A DNA stretch of 36,363 nucleotides from a virus (IMGVR_UViG_3300028400_000019:1-36363); one strand, 5' to 3'; positions 23,708-31,470 are shown, numbered from the stretch's first letter. Numbers and translations: made by a program. Notes: generated by a model not told the origin, from the letters alone.

Positions 23708-25024
23708 TCAGTCGGGTAGGCGGCCGAACCGGTCACGCAGCGCCGCCCGCACCGCGGCCGCAACCGCCTCTGGGTCCACGTTGATTTCCTCGCCGGTGAC
23801 GTCCTCCACCACCGGCTCCCCGTCAATGGTCAGCTCCGGCTCCTCGGCCACACTGGCCGCGCCGTTGTCTCCGCCTCCGCCGTCCGCCCGGCGCTCGCTG
23901 GCGGGCGCCGGCGTCACGGCCACGTCCGGCACCACAATCGCGGGCCGGCGCAGCGCCTCGGCCACAGCCCGGGCCGCCTCCCCGAGAGTCGCGAGCGCGC
24001 GGTGGGCCTCCGCCACCCCCGGGGCCAACCCGCCGGCCACGGCGTCCGCCACGCTCGTGAGCCGCGCCACCTCGGCCTCGAGGTCCGCCACCGTCGCCCG
24101 CACCACCTCCCGGCTTCGGGAGTCCGCCCCGGCGTTGATCAGCAGCGCCTCCGGGTTGGCCCCCACGTTCACGTTGGAGAACTCCCACAGCTCTTGCCGC
24201 TTGATCTCGTACCCGTCGCCGTTCTCCAGCTCGCTCCAGTCGAGCACCTGCAAGCCGACGGACACGGCGTTGAGGTAGCGGAACGCCACCAGCCGGTAGA
24301 TGAGATTCCCGAACGGATGCAGTCGTTCGGACGGATACTCAGCCTCGGCCACCAGCGCCGGGCCGACGCCGGGCAGCTTCGTCACCTCCACACGAACGGC
24401 CCGGCCCACTGGCGGCGTGTCATGGTCGTGCCCGTACATGACCACGGGATTCCGAAGGTATGCATCGAGCTCCCACCCGCTAACGCGGATCACGTCGCCC
24501 CACCGGTCCACGGCCTCGGTGGACAGGACGAACGTCGCGCGCCCGCCGGCGAACACCGCCTCGGGGTCCTCCAGCAGCTCCTGCGGCACCTCGATCTGCG
24601 GCGTGTAGACAGCCCGCACCAGCGCCCCGGCCGCCGGAGCCTTGCGCCACGTCTCGATGTCCACCGCGTTCTCGGTCGCGGAGTCCTCGCCGGCGTCGAT
24701 GCGCTCCAGGAGCCCCCCGGCCGCCTCCGCTATCTCCGTTTCGTCTTGCTGCGCCGCCCGCGCCTTGGCCGCGATCACCGCCGAACGGTACACCTTGCCG
24801 GCCTTGCCGTGGGGATAACCGTAGGCACCCTTGGTCTCGGGGTTGGCGTCCGGGTCCACGGCGAGAAACCACCGCCCATACGCCTCCCAGTCCCCGCCCA
24901 CCGAGTCCAGCAACGCGTCCGAGTCCGCGGCGGTAAACTCCCAGTCACTCTCGCGGTCCACGTCGCCGGCGTCAATCATCGCTACCGCCTCCTTCACGGC
25001 CGCCGTGTTCAGCTTCCAGCCCAT
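23708..25024 (-). CDS. Prohead protease with N-terminal domain and scaffold-like tail
   Basis: 438 residues from ATG 25024 (GGGAGG five bases upstream). Residues about 1-100 form an extra domain (WEAYGRWFLAVDPDANPETK, GAYGYPHGKAGKVYRSAV) seen in some phage proteases. Residues about 155-315 are the U35 serine protease: NPVVMYGHDHDTPPVGRAV (catalytic His region) and FRYLNAVSVGLQVLD (Ser region). The remaining 120 residues contain a coiled coil and an acidic end, likely a scaffold. It would mature the capsid. No separate scaffold gene is present, supporting the fusion. Confidence 0.88.
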   Translation of the reverse strand: MGWKLNTAAVKEAVAMIDAGDVDRESDWEFTAADSDALLDSVGGDWEAYGRWFLAVDPDANPETKGAYGYPHGKAGKVYRSAVIAAKARAAQQDETEIAEAAGGLLERIDAGEDSATENAVDIETWRKAPAAGALVRAVYTPQIEVPQELLEDPEAVFAGGRATFVLSTEAVDRWGDVIRVSGWELDAYLRNPVVMYGHDHDTPPVGRAVRVEVTKLPGVGPALVAEAEYPSERLHPFGNLIYRLVAFRYLNAVSVGLQVLDWSELENGDGYEIKRQELWEFSNVNVGANPEALLINAGADSRSREVVRATVADLEAEVARLTSVADAVAGGLAPGVAEAHRALATLGEAARAVAEALRRPAIVVPDVAVTPAPASERRADGGGGDNGAASVAEEPELTIDGEPVVEDVTGEEINVDPEAVAAAVRAALRDRFGRLPD

Positions 25025-25042
25025 GGTCACCTCCCAGTCAGT

Positions 25043-26062
25043 CTACCACACCAGCCCTTCGCTGCACCGACACCGCACGTGGATGTCGTTCACGTGGTCC
25101 AGCAGCCCGGCCGGCGTCGGGAACGGCTCCTGGAGCCCAACGGTGACGCCGTCCATCGCCACACAGTCCGGGCACGTCCGCTCGTCAAGCGCCGCGATCC
25201 ATTCCCGGCGCGCCCCAGCCGGCACCAGCCCGTGGTCCTGCGCCGAACGCCACGAGAACAGTTGGCCCGCGTTCCCGGCCCGCACGCTCTCGTAGCTCGC
25301 GATCAGCAGCGCCCGCTCCACGCGCAGCTCGGCGGCGAACCGGGCGGCCCTCTCCGCTATCGTCTCGGCGTCGAGCCCCTGATCCGCCAGGTTGGCGCGG
25401 TATCGCTCGAGCCTCCGCTGTCGGCCCGAGTCGAGCCCCATGTCCGTGGTCAGCAGCTCCTCCGCCACCCGCTGGTAGTTGCCCCAGCGGTCGTATCCGG
25501 CCTCGACGGCGGCCCGCAGCGCCTCGCGCGTGCTGTCGCTCACCTGCGTCACCAGCTCAGCAGTCCGCGATTGCAGCCACGCCCGAGCGTAGCCGTCCGC
25601 CTCGTTCGCGGCCGCGGCGGCAGCCGAGCCGTCCTTGCCCTTTCCCCACAGCCGCGCCGCGTGCGCGCCTACGGCCCGCCCCTCCGCCTCTTCTGCTAAG
25701 CGGCCGATCACGGCCGCGATCACGTCCTCCGCCACCCCCTCGCCGGCGGCCCCAAGCCCTTCACTCCACCCAGGGGCCAGCCACTCCTCCACCAGCCACG
25801 CAACGGCCGCCGGCACCGACACCGACAGCCGGGCGGCCAGGTCCTTGTGGTCCACCTCCGCGGCGGCACGCTCCACCGGCCCGATGAACGCATCCTGGTA
25901 GTCGCGCTCGTGGTCCGCGGCCACCTCATGCGCCGGCGTGGCACCGGCCCGCGTCACCACCGGGAGCGTTGCCACGGGGGCGCCCGGCCCCCGGGTCTCG
26001 GCGCGCATCGTGCGCCCGCGCATCGGCACGGCCACCTCGAGCACCGCCACGTGCCGCCTCAT
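25043..26062 (-). CDS. Minor head protein, Mu F / SPP1 gp7-like
   Basis: 339 residues. The C-terminal domain is diagnostic: FSWRSAQDHG, ALDERTCPDCVAMDGVTV and HVNDIHVRCRC, as in Mu gpF-like minor head proteins with conserved Cys/His. A helical core (about 140-270) precedes it. It probably binds the portal and is packaged with or ejected before DNA. ATG 26062 in an ATGA overlap with the portal stop. Confidence 0.88.
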   Translation of the reverse strand: MRRHVAVLEVAVPMRGRTMRAETRGPGAPVATLPVVTRAGATPAHEVAADHERDYQDAFIGPVERAAAEVDHKDLAARLSVSVPAAVAWLVEEWLAPGWSEGLGAAGEGVAEDVIAAVIGRLAEEAEGRAVGAHAARLWGKGKDGSAAAAAANEADGYARAWLQSRTAELVTQVSDSTREALRAAVEAGYDRWGNYQRVAEELLTTDMGLDSGRQRRLERYRANLADQGLDAETIAERAARFAAELRVERALLIASYESVRAGNAGQLFSWRSAQDHGLVPAGARREWIAALDERTCPDCVAMDGVTVGLQEPFPTPAGLLDHVNDIHVRCRCSEGLVW

Positions 26063-27360
26063 GAGTCCTCCACCGCCAGCAGGTCGTACCCCTTGGGTAT
26101 CGCCAGCACGCGCCCCTGCCCGCCCGGGAGCGGCGGGAGCCCCTGCAACGCACGCCACTCGTCGATAGTGCGGCTCCACGGGGCCGCGCGGGCCACCGAT
26201 ACATGCCGGTTCTCGTCTTCCGGCACCGGAGAAGCGAACGCCACAATCAGCCGCTCATCATACTCCGGCACCAGCAGCGCTTGAATCGTGGACGCCAGCA
26301 GCCGCAGCCTCGGGAGCACCACCCAGCGCCCCATGATCTGCTCCGCCATGGTGATGGTGGCCCGGTTGCTGTGCTCCACCAGCCCCAGCATCTCCGGCGG
26401 CACACCGTAAAGCTGGCGGATAATGTCCCGCTGGAACTGCCGCAGCTCCACGAGTTGCATGTCCCGGAACGATGACGCCAGCTCCTTCACCTCCACCTTG
26501 GTCCGCATGAACACCGGGAGGTAGCGGCGCCAGAAGCCCCGCGTCTTCGCCAGCCACGTCTCCTCGAGCCGTTGTGTCTGGTCAGGGGTCAGCCCCTCCC
26601 CGCTCACCACCAGCGGCGGAATCCCCCGGTTGTGGAAGTAGGACGTGATATGACGGGCGGCCAGCTCATCGGCGTCCACCTCATCGAGCACCGCTTCACC
26701 GAGCCCGGCGCCCCGCCCTATCGGGTCTGCCGGGTTCGGCGTCTTGAACCAGATCACCTCGCTCGGCGGAATCGTGAACGACTCGCCGCCCACCAGGACG
26801 TGGAACACCGGGTCCCGCGGCGCCGGCCGCCTCGTCACCGCCGACGGCGGGAGCGGGAACGCGGCGCGCGGCACACCCAGCCCGTCCCGGTACAGAATCC
26901 AGAACGCCTCGCCGGCCAGGTCGATATGCGCCTGCGTCACCTGCAACAGTTGCGAGCCCGGGAGCGGCGCCAGGCCGGCCACCGGCTCCACCTCGGCGTC
27001 CAGGCCCCCGCCGGCCAGGATATCCAGCAGCGGATGCTGGAACACCTGCTCCAGCTCCACGCCCGGCGGAACGGCGGCCCGGGTCGGATGCTGCGCCCCC
27101 ACCACCGAGCGGGGCGGCATGATGTACCGCCCCGTCGCGCCGTCCTTGGCGGCCCACAGCTCCCACGGCACCGATGCCACCGACTCCGCTACTTTCCCCA
27201 CCACCGCTCGGAGCCACGGGGCCTCGGAGTATGCGCGGAGCGCCGCGCGGGTCCCGGTTCGGGCCGGCGGCTCCGGTCCCGTCATGATCGTTGCCGCGTC
27301 GGCCTCCGACGCCGGGACCGAGCGCCGGAACCAGCTACGTGACAGTCGCCGCCGTTTCAT
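26059..27360 (-). CDS. Portal protein
   Basis: 433 residues. HK97-type portal features: APWLRAVVGKVAESVASVPW, LGVPRAAFPLPPSAV, FTIPPSEVIWFKTPNP, GRGAGLGEAVLDEVDADELA, then PPEMLGLVEHSNRATITMAE and QGLPPLPGG near the C-terminus. It forms the dodecameric DNA entry ring. The ATG at 27360 has no ribosome binding site; the -10 box of the promoter upstream ends only 6 bases before it, so the mRNA may be leaderless. A TTG at 27396 is an unlikely alternative since it lies in the -35 box. Confidence 0.93.
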   Translation of the reverse strand: MKRRRLSRSWFRRSVPASEADAATIMTGPEPPARTGTRAALRAYSEAPWLRAVVGKVAESVASVPWELWAAKDGATGRYIMPPRSVVGAQHPTRAAVPPGVELEQVFQHPLLDILAGGGLDAEVEPVAGLAPLPGSQLLQVTQAHIDLAGEAFWILYRDGLGVPRAAFPLPPSAVTRRPAPRDPVFHVLVGGESFTIPPSEVIWFKTPNPADPIGRGAGLGEAVLDEVDADELAARHITSYFHNRGIPPLVVSGEGLTPDQTQRLEETWLAKTRGFWRRYLPVFMRTKVEVKELASSFRDMQLVELRQFQRDIIRQLYGVPPEMLGLVEHSNRATITMAEQIMGRWVVLPRLRLLASTIQALLVPEYDERLIVAFASPVPEDENRHVSVARAAPWSRTIDEWRALQGLPPLPGGQGRVLAIPKGYDLLAVEDS

Positions 27361-27366
27361 GGTCCG

Positions 27367-27396
27367 ATGATAAGCCACGCCGGCCGCGACGCGCAA
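27367..27396 (-). promoter_or_regulatory. Putative late promoter, leaderless
   Basis: TTGCGC (27396-27391), an 18-bp spacer and TATCAT (27372-27367). A start seven bases past the -10 would fall at 27360, the A of the portal ATG. The weak -35 hints that it needs an activator; the repeat block just upstream could be the site. Confidence 0.5.
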
Positions 27397-27397
27397 G

Positions 27398-27508
27398 CCC
27401 CCCTGTGTAGGTTCTCTTTATACGTTCTATAGGAGGGGGGGGGCGTCACGCCAGGGGGGGGCGGGCATGACGCCAGGGGGGGCGGGCATGACGCCCGCCC
27501 CCCCCTGG
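27398..27508. repeat. G-rich tandem repeat block upstream of the late operon
   Basis: Sister of the block at 6125-6235. A loop segment with two GTTCT words and TAGGA (27411-27434) sits between short C and G runs (27398-27403 / 27435-27440). Units of about 21 bases with (C/G)ACGCCAGGGGGGG then CGGGCAT lie at 27447-27468 and 27469-27489. 27473-27487 and 27493-27508 form a near-perfect 15-bp inverted repeat (one extra C). Four or more long G runs on the plus strand could form a G-quadruplex. It may terminate the upstream gene (stop 27527), regulate the late promoter, or both. Confidence 0.6.
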
Positions 27509-27526
27509 GGTTCTCCCACACAGCGT

Positions 27527-27910
27527 TCATTCATCGAACGCCCCCGCGTTGTCCTGGATCGGCAAGCCGTGCTCAAGCGCCATGCGGAGCGCGATTGCCC
27601 GGAGCCGCTCCCGGTCCAGGTGGAAGACATACGCCCCGGGCTGACCGATCCGGTTGAGCGTCTCCGGCTCCCACACTTCGCGGCAGAGGACGGTCTCGCT
27701 CTCGATCTGGTCGCCGTCCACGTAGGCGGTGACGCTGTTACCGGGCTTGAACTCGCTGCCAGTGACGAAGACCCGGTGTTTCCGGGTGATGAGCACGCGG
27801 TTTCCGCCGCCGATGTAGTCCCGTGTCACCTGTACGCCCTCGACCGTGCGGAACCGTGGTCCGTCTGGGCGGGGGTCGGTTGCGGTTGCGGTATCTTGGG
27901 TCCTGTCCAT
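27527..27910 (-). CDS. Unknown protein under its own regulated promoter
   Basis: 127 residues, no recognised family. The first half is beta-rich (VQVTRDYIGGGNRVLITRKH, then VFVTGSEFKPGNSVTAYVDG), the second half includes a helix (LDRERLRAIALRMALEHG). It is a single-gene unit with promoter and copy C of the conserved element directly upstream and the G-rich block downstream, next to the late operon. Such a position suits an early product or a regulator of late genes, but this is inference. ATG 27910 has AGGAGG at five bases. Confidence 0.75.
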   Translation of the reverse strand: MDRTQDTATATDPRPDGPRFRTVEGVQVTRDYIGGGNRVLITRKHRVFVTGSEFKPGNSVTAYVDGDQIESETVLCREVWEPETLNRIGQPGAYVFHLDRERLRAIALRMALEHGLPIQDNAGAFDE

Positions 27911-27931
27911 CACTCCCTCCTTTCACTTGTT

Positions 27932-27960
27932 ATCATAAGTTATGGGCTCCCGGTTGTCAA
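27932..27960 (-). promoter_or_regulatory. Sigma-70 promoter
   Basis: TTGACA (27960-27955), 17-bp spacer, TATGAT (27937-27932) on the minus strand: a consensus -35 and a 5/6 -10. The leader is short, ending in the AGTGAAAGGAGGGAGTGATG ribosome site of the 127-residue gene. Confidence 0.85.
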
Positions 27961-27995
27961 CCCCCTGATATTCGCGGATTCACTCAAGTGTCCTG
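27961..27995 (-). promoter_or_regulatory. Conserved upstream element, copy C
   Basis: Minus strand CAGGACACTTGAGTGAATCC, then GCGAATATCAGGGGG up to the -35 box. It differs from copy A at five positions and keeps identical spacing to -35. Between this copy and the terminator at 28133 (about 140 bases) I see only very GC-rich sequence without a gene. Confidence 0.7.
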
Positions 27996-28132
27996 TGGGC
28001 CACCGTGGACCGCGGGGCCGGGCCGGTCGAACGCCGGGGGGGCGGGCCTGTGGCGCCGTGCCGGGGCCGGCGGTTGCGGAACCGGGGCCGGGGGCCGGCA
28101 CCTCGGTGGTGGGGCCGGGGGGCGCGCCGGAG

Positions 28133-28164
28133 CGAGACGGAACGGGCGGGCCGAAGCCCGCCCG
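28133..28164 (-). terminator. Rho-independent terminator with UUCG tetraloop
   Basis: On the minus strand CGGGCGGGC, loop TTCG, GCCCGCCCG form a perfect 9-bp stem (28164-28143), followed by TTCCGTCTC. The UUCG loop is exceptionally stable. It lies 26 bases after the stop at 28190 and ends the transcription unit that starts at 31442. Confidence 0.8.
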
Positions 28165-28189
28165 CCATCCTCCACGCGGGGCCGCGGTG

Positions 28190-28432
28190 CTAGTCCATCC
28201 ACGCCAGCCCCTCGGCGAGCCGCCCCGCCACCATGGTCGCCGGATCGGCGAACCGCCCACCGGCGTTGTTCTGCCAGACAGACGCGGCCGCCCGGAACCC
28301 GTCCGCCGCGTGCTGAGACCCGGCGGCCTCGGCAGCCCCCGCGGCGGCCGCCGCGGCCAGGGCCGCCCGCCTCAGCAGCCCGCCGCCGGGGGCCGCCAGC
28401 TCGAGCTCAGCCCGCCACGCCTTGTCAACCAC
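28190..28432 (-). CDS. Small alanine-rich protein, start inside an operator copy
   Basis: 80 residues, mainly one or two alanine-rich helices (LLRRAALAAAAAAGAAEAAG) and a C-terminus AGRLAEGLAWMD. The GTG start at 28432 lies within copy B of the conserved element and its second to fourth codons overlap the TTGACA box; no good SD precedes it, so translation would depend on coupling with the gene ending 19 bases upstream. Codon use resembles its neighbours and a terminator follows. Function unknown. Confidence 0.5.
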   Translation of the reverse strand: MVDKAWRAELELAAPGGGLLRRAALAAAAAAGAAEAAGSQHAADGFRAAASVWQNNAGGRFADPATMVAGRLAEGLAWMD

Positions 28433-28463
28433 CTAATACTCGCGGGTTCGCTCAAGTGTCCTG
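28423..28463 (-). promoter_or_regulatory. Conserved upstream element, copy B, with -35 but no -10
   Basis: CAGGACACTTGAGCGAACCC then GCGAGTATTAGGTGG followed by TTGACA (28428-28423). At 17 bases the sequence is CTCGAG, so no -10 box is visible. It overlaps the last codons of the gene ending at 28452 and the first codons of the gene starting at 28432. Confidence 0.6.
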
Positions 28464-28766
28464 AACCCCCCTGCGGCCGGCCAGCCCTTCCCGCACCAGC
28501 GCCTCGGCGGTTGCGCGGTCAACGGGCCGGCGCCCGGGCCGGCGCCCGATGTACAGCCGTCCACCGCTCCACAGGACGCCGGCGGCCCCCGGGGCCGGGC
28601 ACGCCACCACCCTCCGCCCCCCGTGCTCGACAAGCCATGCCGGCCCGCCGGCCAGGTCGGCGTAGTGCTCGGCCAGCCGGCGGGCCTCACCCGTTGTCTC
28701 GCATATCGCCACCTCCGGGGCGGCGCCGGGGCGGCACACCGTCCAGATGCTCGCGGCCACCGTCAC
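28452..28766 (-). CDS. Unknown 104-residue protein
   Basis: Starts with GTG in a GTGA overlap with the upstream gene. Contains a helix (ETTGEARRLAEHYADLAGG) and strands (AWLVEHGGRRVVACP, VLWSGGRLYIGRR), then a Leu/Ala helix (TAEALVREGLAGRR). Its last residues GVQDT and the TGA stop are encoded by operator copy B (CAGGACACTTGA), implying the element was placed over the gene end. No family recognised. Confidence 0.68.
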   Translation of the reverse strand: MTVAASIWTVCRPGAAPEVAICETTGEARRLAEHYADLAGGPAWLVEHGGRRVVACPAPGAAGVLWSGGRLYIGRRPGRRPVDRATAEALVREGLAGRRGVQDT

Positions 28767-29596
28767 CGCCCCAGCAGCTCACACAGCCGCTTTGCCGCGT
28801 AGGCACGCTCGTGGAGCCACGCGGCGTCGTTGTCCCGGCGTCCGGCCAGCACCACGGCCGTCTCGTGCATTGCCTCCGACGCCGCCGCGCCGCCCATGCA
28901 CAGGAGGAGCCCCTGTAGGGCCGCCACGTGTGGCAGCGACACTGCGCCGGCGCCGTCCTGCTCATCGCCGCACGCGCCACGCGCCACCGCCCGGGCCTCT
29001 ACCGCCAGCGCCCCCGCCCCGAGCGTGCGTCCGAACTCCCGGTGGACGTCCGCCACCAGGTCCAGCCACGCCCACTCGGCGGATTCACCCGCGCGGGGCG
29101 CCTCATCCTCGGGGGCCTCCGCTACACGGTCGAGCGCCGCCTGCAAGCGGTTCATCGCCTCGCCAAGCCGGCCGTGCGCGTCCGGGTCCAGGTCCGCGAG
29201 CCCGGGTACGCGGCGCCGCATCACCGCCAGTGCCTGCTCGGGGCCGCCGGCCACGCGCACCTCTCGGGCCAGCACGCTGAGCCTCGCGCTTGTGAGCCCG
29301 GCCTTGGCATACCTCAGCCTTGCCAGCAGCGCGCGTGCCTCCGCCAGGCCCGTGGTCCACGCCGTCAAGTCGCCGGAGAGGTAGTACGACTCGAGCGCCC
29401 CTGCCGCGCGCTCCGCCAGTGCTCGCTCCTCCGCGGCCAGCTCACCCACCAGCTCGCGTATCAGCTCCGCGGCCTGCCGCGCCGCGTACCGTCTCACGGC
29501 GCCCCATCTTGCCTGACTGGCCTCTTGGGTTTTGCCCTCCAGTCGGTCCAGCCGTCCCTCTATCGCCGCCAACGTTTCGCTCATCGAGGTCTTCAT
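28763..29596 (-). CDS. Unknown alanine-rich helical protein
   Basis: 277 residues, almost entirely helical, with an N-terminal coiled coil (TLAAIEGRLDRLEGK) and many Ala/Arg/Leu heptads afterwards. The ATG at 29596 has AGGAGG five bases upstream in the shared cassette; the ATG at 29599 is too close. No enzyme motif is visible. It follows a similar Ala-rich protein gene and could be structural or scaffold-like, or an inhibitor of a host function. Confidence 0.72.
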   Translation of the reverse strand: MKTSMSETLAAIEGRLDRLEGKTQEASQARWGAVRRYAARQAAELIRELVGELAAEERALAERAAGALESYYLSGDLTAWTTGLAEARALLARLRYAKAGLTSARLSVLAREVRVAGGPEQALAVMRRRVPGLADLDPDAHGRLGEAMNRLQAALDRVAEAPEDEAPRAGESAEWAWLDLVADVHREFGRTLGAGALAVEARAVARGACGDEQDGAGAVSLPHVAALQGLLLCMGGAAASEAMHETAVVLAGRRDNDAAWLHERAYAAKRLCELLGR

Positions 29597-29617
29597 CATT
29601 CCCTCCTTTCCGCCTTG

Positions 29618-30640
29618 TCACGCCCCGGCCACAGGTTCGGGCGCCGCCGCCCGGCCGGCCCGGGCCACAGCCTCGGCCACAGCCCACACGCGCTCCTCGC
29701 TGGACACGGTGGCCCGGGCCGCTTCCACCGCAGCGCGCGCCGTCACCACCGCGGTCGCCACACGGTCACCGTCCTCCCCCCCGGCCGCCACCGCTTCGTC
29801 CCGGGCCATCATCAACGCGCCGCACGCGGCATCGAGCCCGCCGGCCACCAGCCCGTTCAGTGCCTCCGCCACCGCACGCTCGCTCGGGTCCGGCGACGTC
29901 GCCTGCGCCTCGCGGGCCAGCGCCAGCCACGCGGTCGTCCGCACCAGCGCCTCGAGCCCACGGCGCACCCACTGCTCCGCGGGCCGACACGTGGTGCCCG
30001 TCGCGCCGTACCCGACAACGGTTGCCGCCCACCTCACGGCCGCCGCCGCCCGCGCCGCCGCGAGCGGGGCCACGGCGCTCCCCCACCGCTCGCGCACCAG
30101 CGCCAGGTCCTCCGCCGCGCGCTCCATGGCTTCGGCCCCGGGGTTCCCTCCCAGGAGTCCCGCGCACACGTGCGCATCCTCCGCCAGCGCGCCAGCAGCC
30201 TCGCGCCAATACAGCTCCGTGCCGGCCTGCCCGCGCACCACGGCCTCGAGGAGCGCCCGCGCACGCTTCGCCAGGAGCGGGAGCCCGGCCGGGTTGTCGG
30301 TCCCGGTCTCGGTCAGCCCGCTCCCCTCGGCGTCCTGCGCCAACCGCTCCAGTGCCGCCGCGGCCTTGCCGGCCCACAGCCCGCAGTCGGCCCGCGGCAC
30401 GCCCAGCTCGTGCTCCTGCACGCGCGCCCGGGCCGCTTCCAGGAGCACGCCGGCGGCCCGGCGGGTTCTCATGTCCAGATCCCCCGAGCCGTCAACGCGG
30501 GCCGGGGGGCGGTCCGCTTCCACCAACACCCGGGCGGCCGCCTCCAGTGCCCACCGCCCCCGCCGGCCCCCGTCTGCCAGCGCCATCGCCACCAGGTCCC
30601 GGGCCTCGCTTACAGCCGCCGCCCACGATAGTCTCTCCAT
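29618..30640 (-). CDS. Unknown alanine-rich helical protein
   Basis: 340 residues, very rich in Ala, Arg, Val and Glu, predicted all-helical; no motif recognised. Repeating AVVTARAAVEAARATVSSEE-like segments in the C-terminal third suggest helical repeats. It resembles the gene downstream in composition though I see no clear sequence repeat between them. Start at 30640 after CAAGGGAGGGACCG, a variant of the shared ribosome cassette. Confidence 0.72.
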   Translation of the reverse strand: MERLSWAAAVSEARDLVAMALADGGRRGRWALEAAARVLVEADRPPARVDGSGDLDMRTRRAAGVLLEAARARVQEHELGVPRADCGLWAGKAAAALERLAQDAEGSGLTETGTDNPAGLPLLAKRARALLEAVVRGQAGTELYWREAAGALAEDAHVCAGLLGGNPGAEAMERAAEDLALVRERWGSAVAPLAAARAAAAVRWAATVVGYGATGTTCRPAEQWVRRGLEALVRTTAWLALAREAQATSPDPSERAVAEALNGLVAGGLDAACGALMMARDEAVAAGGEDGDRVATAVVTARAAVEAARATVSSEERVWAVAEAVARAGRAAAPEPVAGA

Positions 30641-30666
30641 CGGTCCCTCCCTTGAGCCTGGAGAAG

Positions 30667-30688
30667 CCGGGGGGCCGCGCCCCCCCGG
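30667..30688 (-). terminator. GC hairpin within the unit (attenuator-like)
   Basis: ccggggggc pairs with gccccccgg (one extra C in one arm) around CGC, in the 97-base gap between genes at 30738 and 30640. On the minus strand CTTCTCC follows, a poor U-tract. Probably lowers expression of the downstream genes. Confidence 0.45.
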
Positions 30689-30737
30689 TATCCCGTCCAC
30701 GCTGCACGTTGACGTTGGCCGGCGCGGCGGCCGCGTT

Positions 30738-30959
30738 TCACCAGTCCGCTCCCGGGATCGGGCGCCCGCACAGGTCGCACCGCAGGGGGTCCGCCACGGC
30801 GAACGCATCGCAGCCGTGGTGGTAGTACGCCTGCCCGCGCGTCCCGTCCGAGTAGACCACGTTCATCCAGGTCCACTCCCCGGACTCGCACACCAGCCGG
30901 CCTTCGCCGGGGGCCGGCGTGCTCCACTTGACGGTCAGGTCGGCGCGGCGGGAGGCCAT
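30738..30959 (-). CDS. Small zinc-ribbon-like protein
   Basis: 73 residues. YYHHGCDAF and CDLCGRPIPG supply Cys and His ligands for one zinc site; an additional Cys lies in RLVCESGEW. The start at 30959 overlaps the upstream stop (TGATG) behind GGGGAGG. Phage proteins of this size with treble-clef-type ligands often modify host enzymes or bind nucleic acid; no specific role can be read. Confidence 0.72.
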   Translation of the reverse strand: MASRRADLTVKWSTPAPGEGRLVCESGEWTWMNVVYSDGTRGQAYYHHGCDAFAVADPLRCDLCGRPIPGADW

Positions 30960-31420
30960 CACTCCGCCTCCCCGCCCACCAGCACCGGGTACAGCTCGGC
31001 GAGTGAGCCGCTCACCACCTGCGCCACCACCGACGCGTTGTGCTGCGTCTGCGCCAGCGGAGAGCCAGTGGTCACCCCAGGGGCATTCTGCGCCAGCCGC
31101 GCTACGACGCCCCCGAACCGCTCCGGCCACCCGAACGCAGCGGCGTCGGTGGCCGGGTCCACGTTCCGGACGTACTCAATCCACGCCTCGGCGTCGGCGC
31201 ACCGGGCGGCGGCGTCCAGCACGGCCACCGCCCGCTCGAGGTCCTCGCGGAGCCCATCGCGGGTGTCCTCGTAGAGCTCCAGGTCCTCGTCCGCCACCGC
31301 GTCCACGCGGGCCAGCATCGCGACGGCGGCGGCCTTCACACGCTCGATCTCAGGTAGGAGCCTGCCCCTGATCTCCTGCGCCCATTCGATTTGCTTTGGG
31401 GTTCCGGTCATGGTTTCCAT
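30959..31420 (-). CDS. Unknown helical protein with KQIxWAxxIR motif
   Basis: 153 residues. The start METMTGTPKQIEWAQEIRGR contains the G(T/S)xKQIxWAxxIR motif found at the front of several small phage and plasmid proteins whose function I do not know. A helical bundle follows (IERVKAAAVAMLARVDAVAD, LREDLERAVAVLDAAARC). First gene after the promoter at 31442; ATG 31420 with AGGAGG five bases upstream. Confidence 0.78.
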   Translation of the reverse strand: METMTGTPKQIEWAQEIRGRLLPEIERVKAAAVAMLARVDAVADEDLELYEDTRDGLREDLERAVAVLDAAARCADAEAWIEYVRNVDPATDAAAFGWPERFGGVVARLAQNAPGVTTGSPLAQTQHNASVVAQVVSGSLAELYPVLVGGEAE

Positions 31421-31441
31421 CGTTCCCTCCTTTCACTTATG

Positions 31442-31470
31442 ATAATAGGTCGCCCGTGCGCGGTTGTCAA
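31442..31470 (-). promoter_or_regulatory. Sigma-70 promoter
   Basis: TTGACA (31470-31465), 17-bp spacer, TATTAT (31447-31442). The leader to the ATG at 31420 is about 15 bases and is nearly filled by the ribosome cassette. Copy A of the conserved element abuts the -35 box. Confidence 0.87.

Noticed and set aside
27427-27630. Short minus-strand frame through the G-rich block
   Set aside because: It runs through tandem repeats giving low-complexity sequence and overlaps the real gene ending at 27527.
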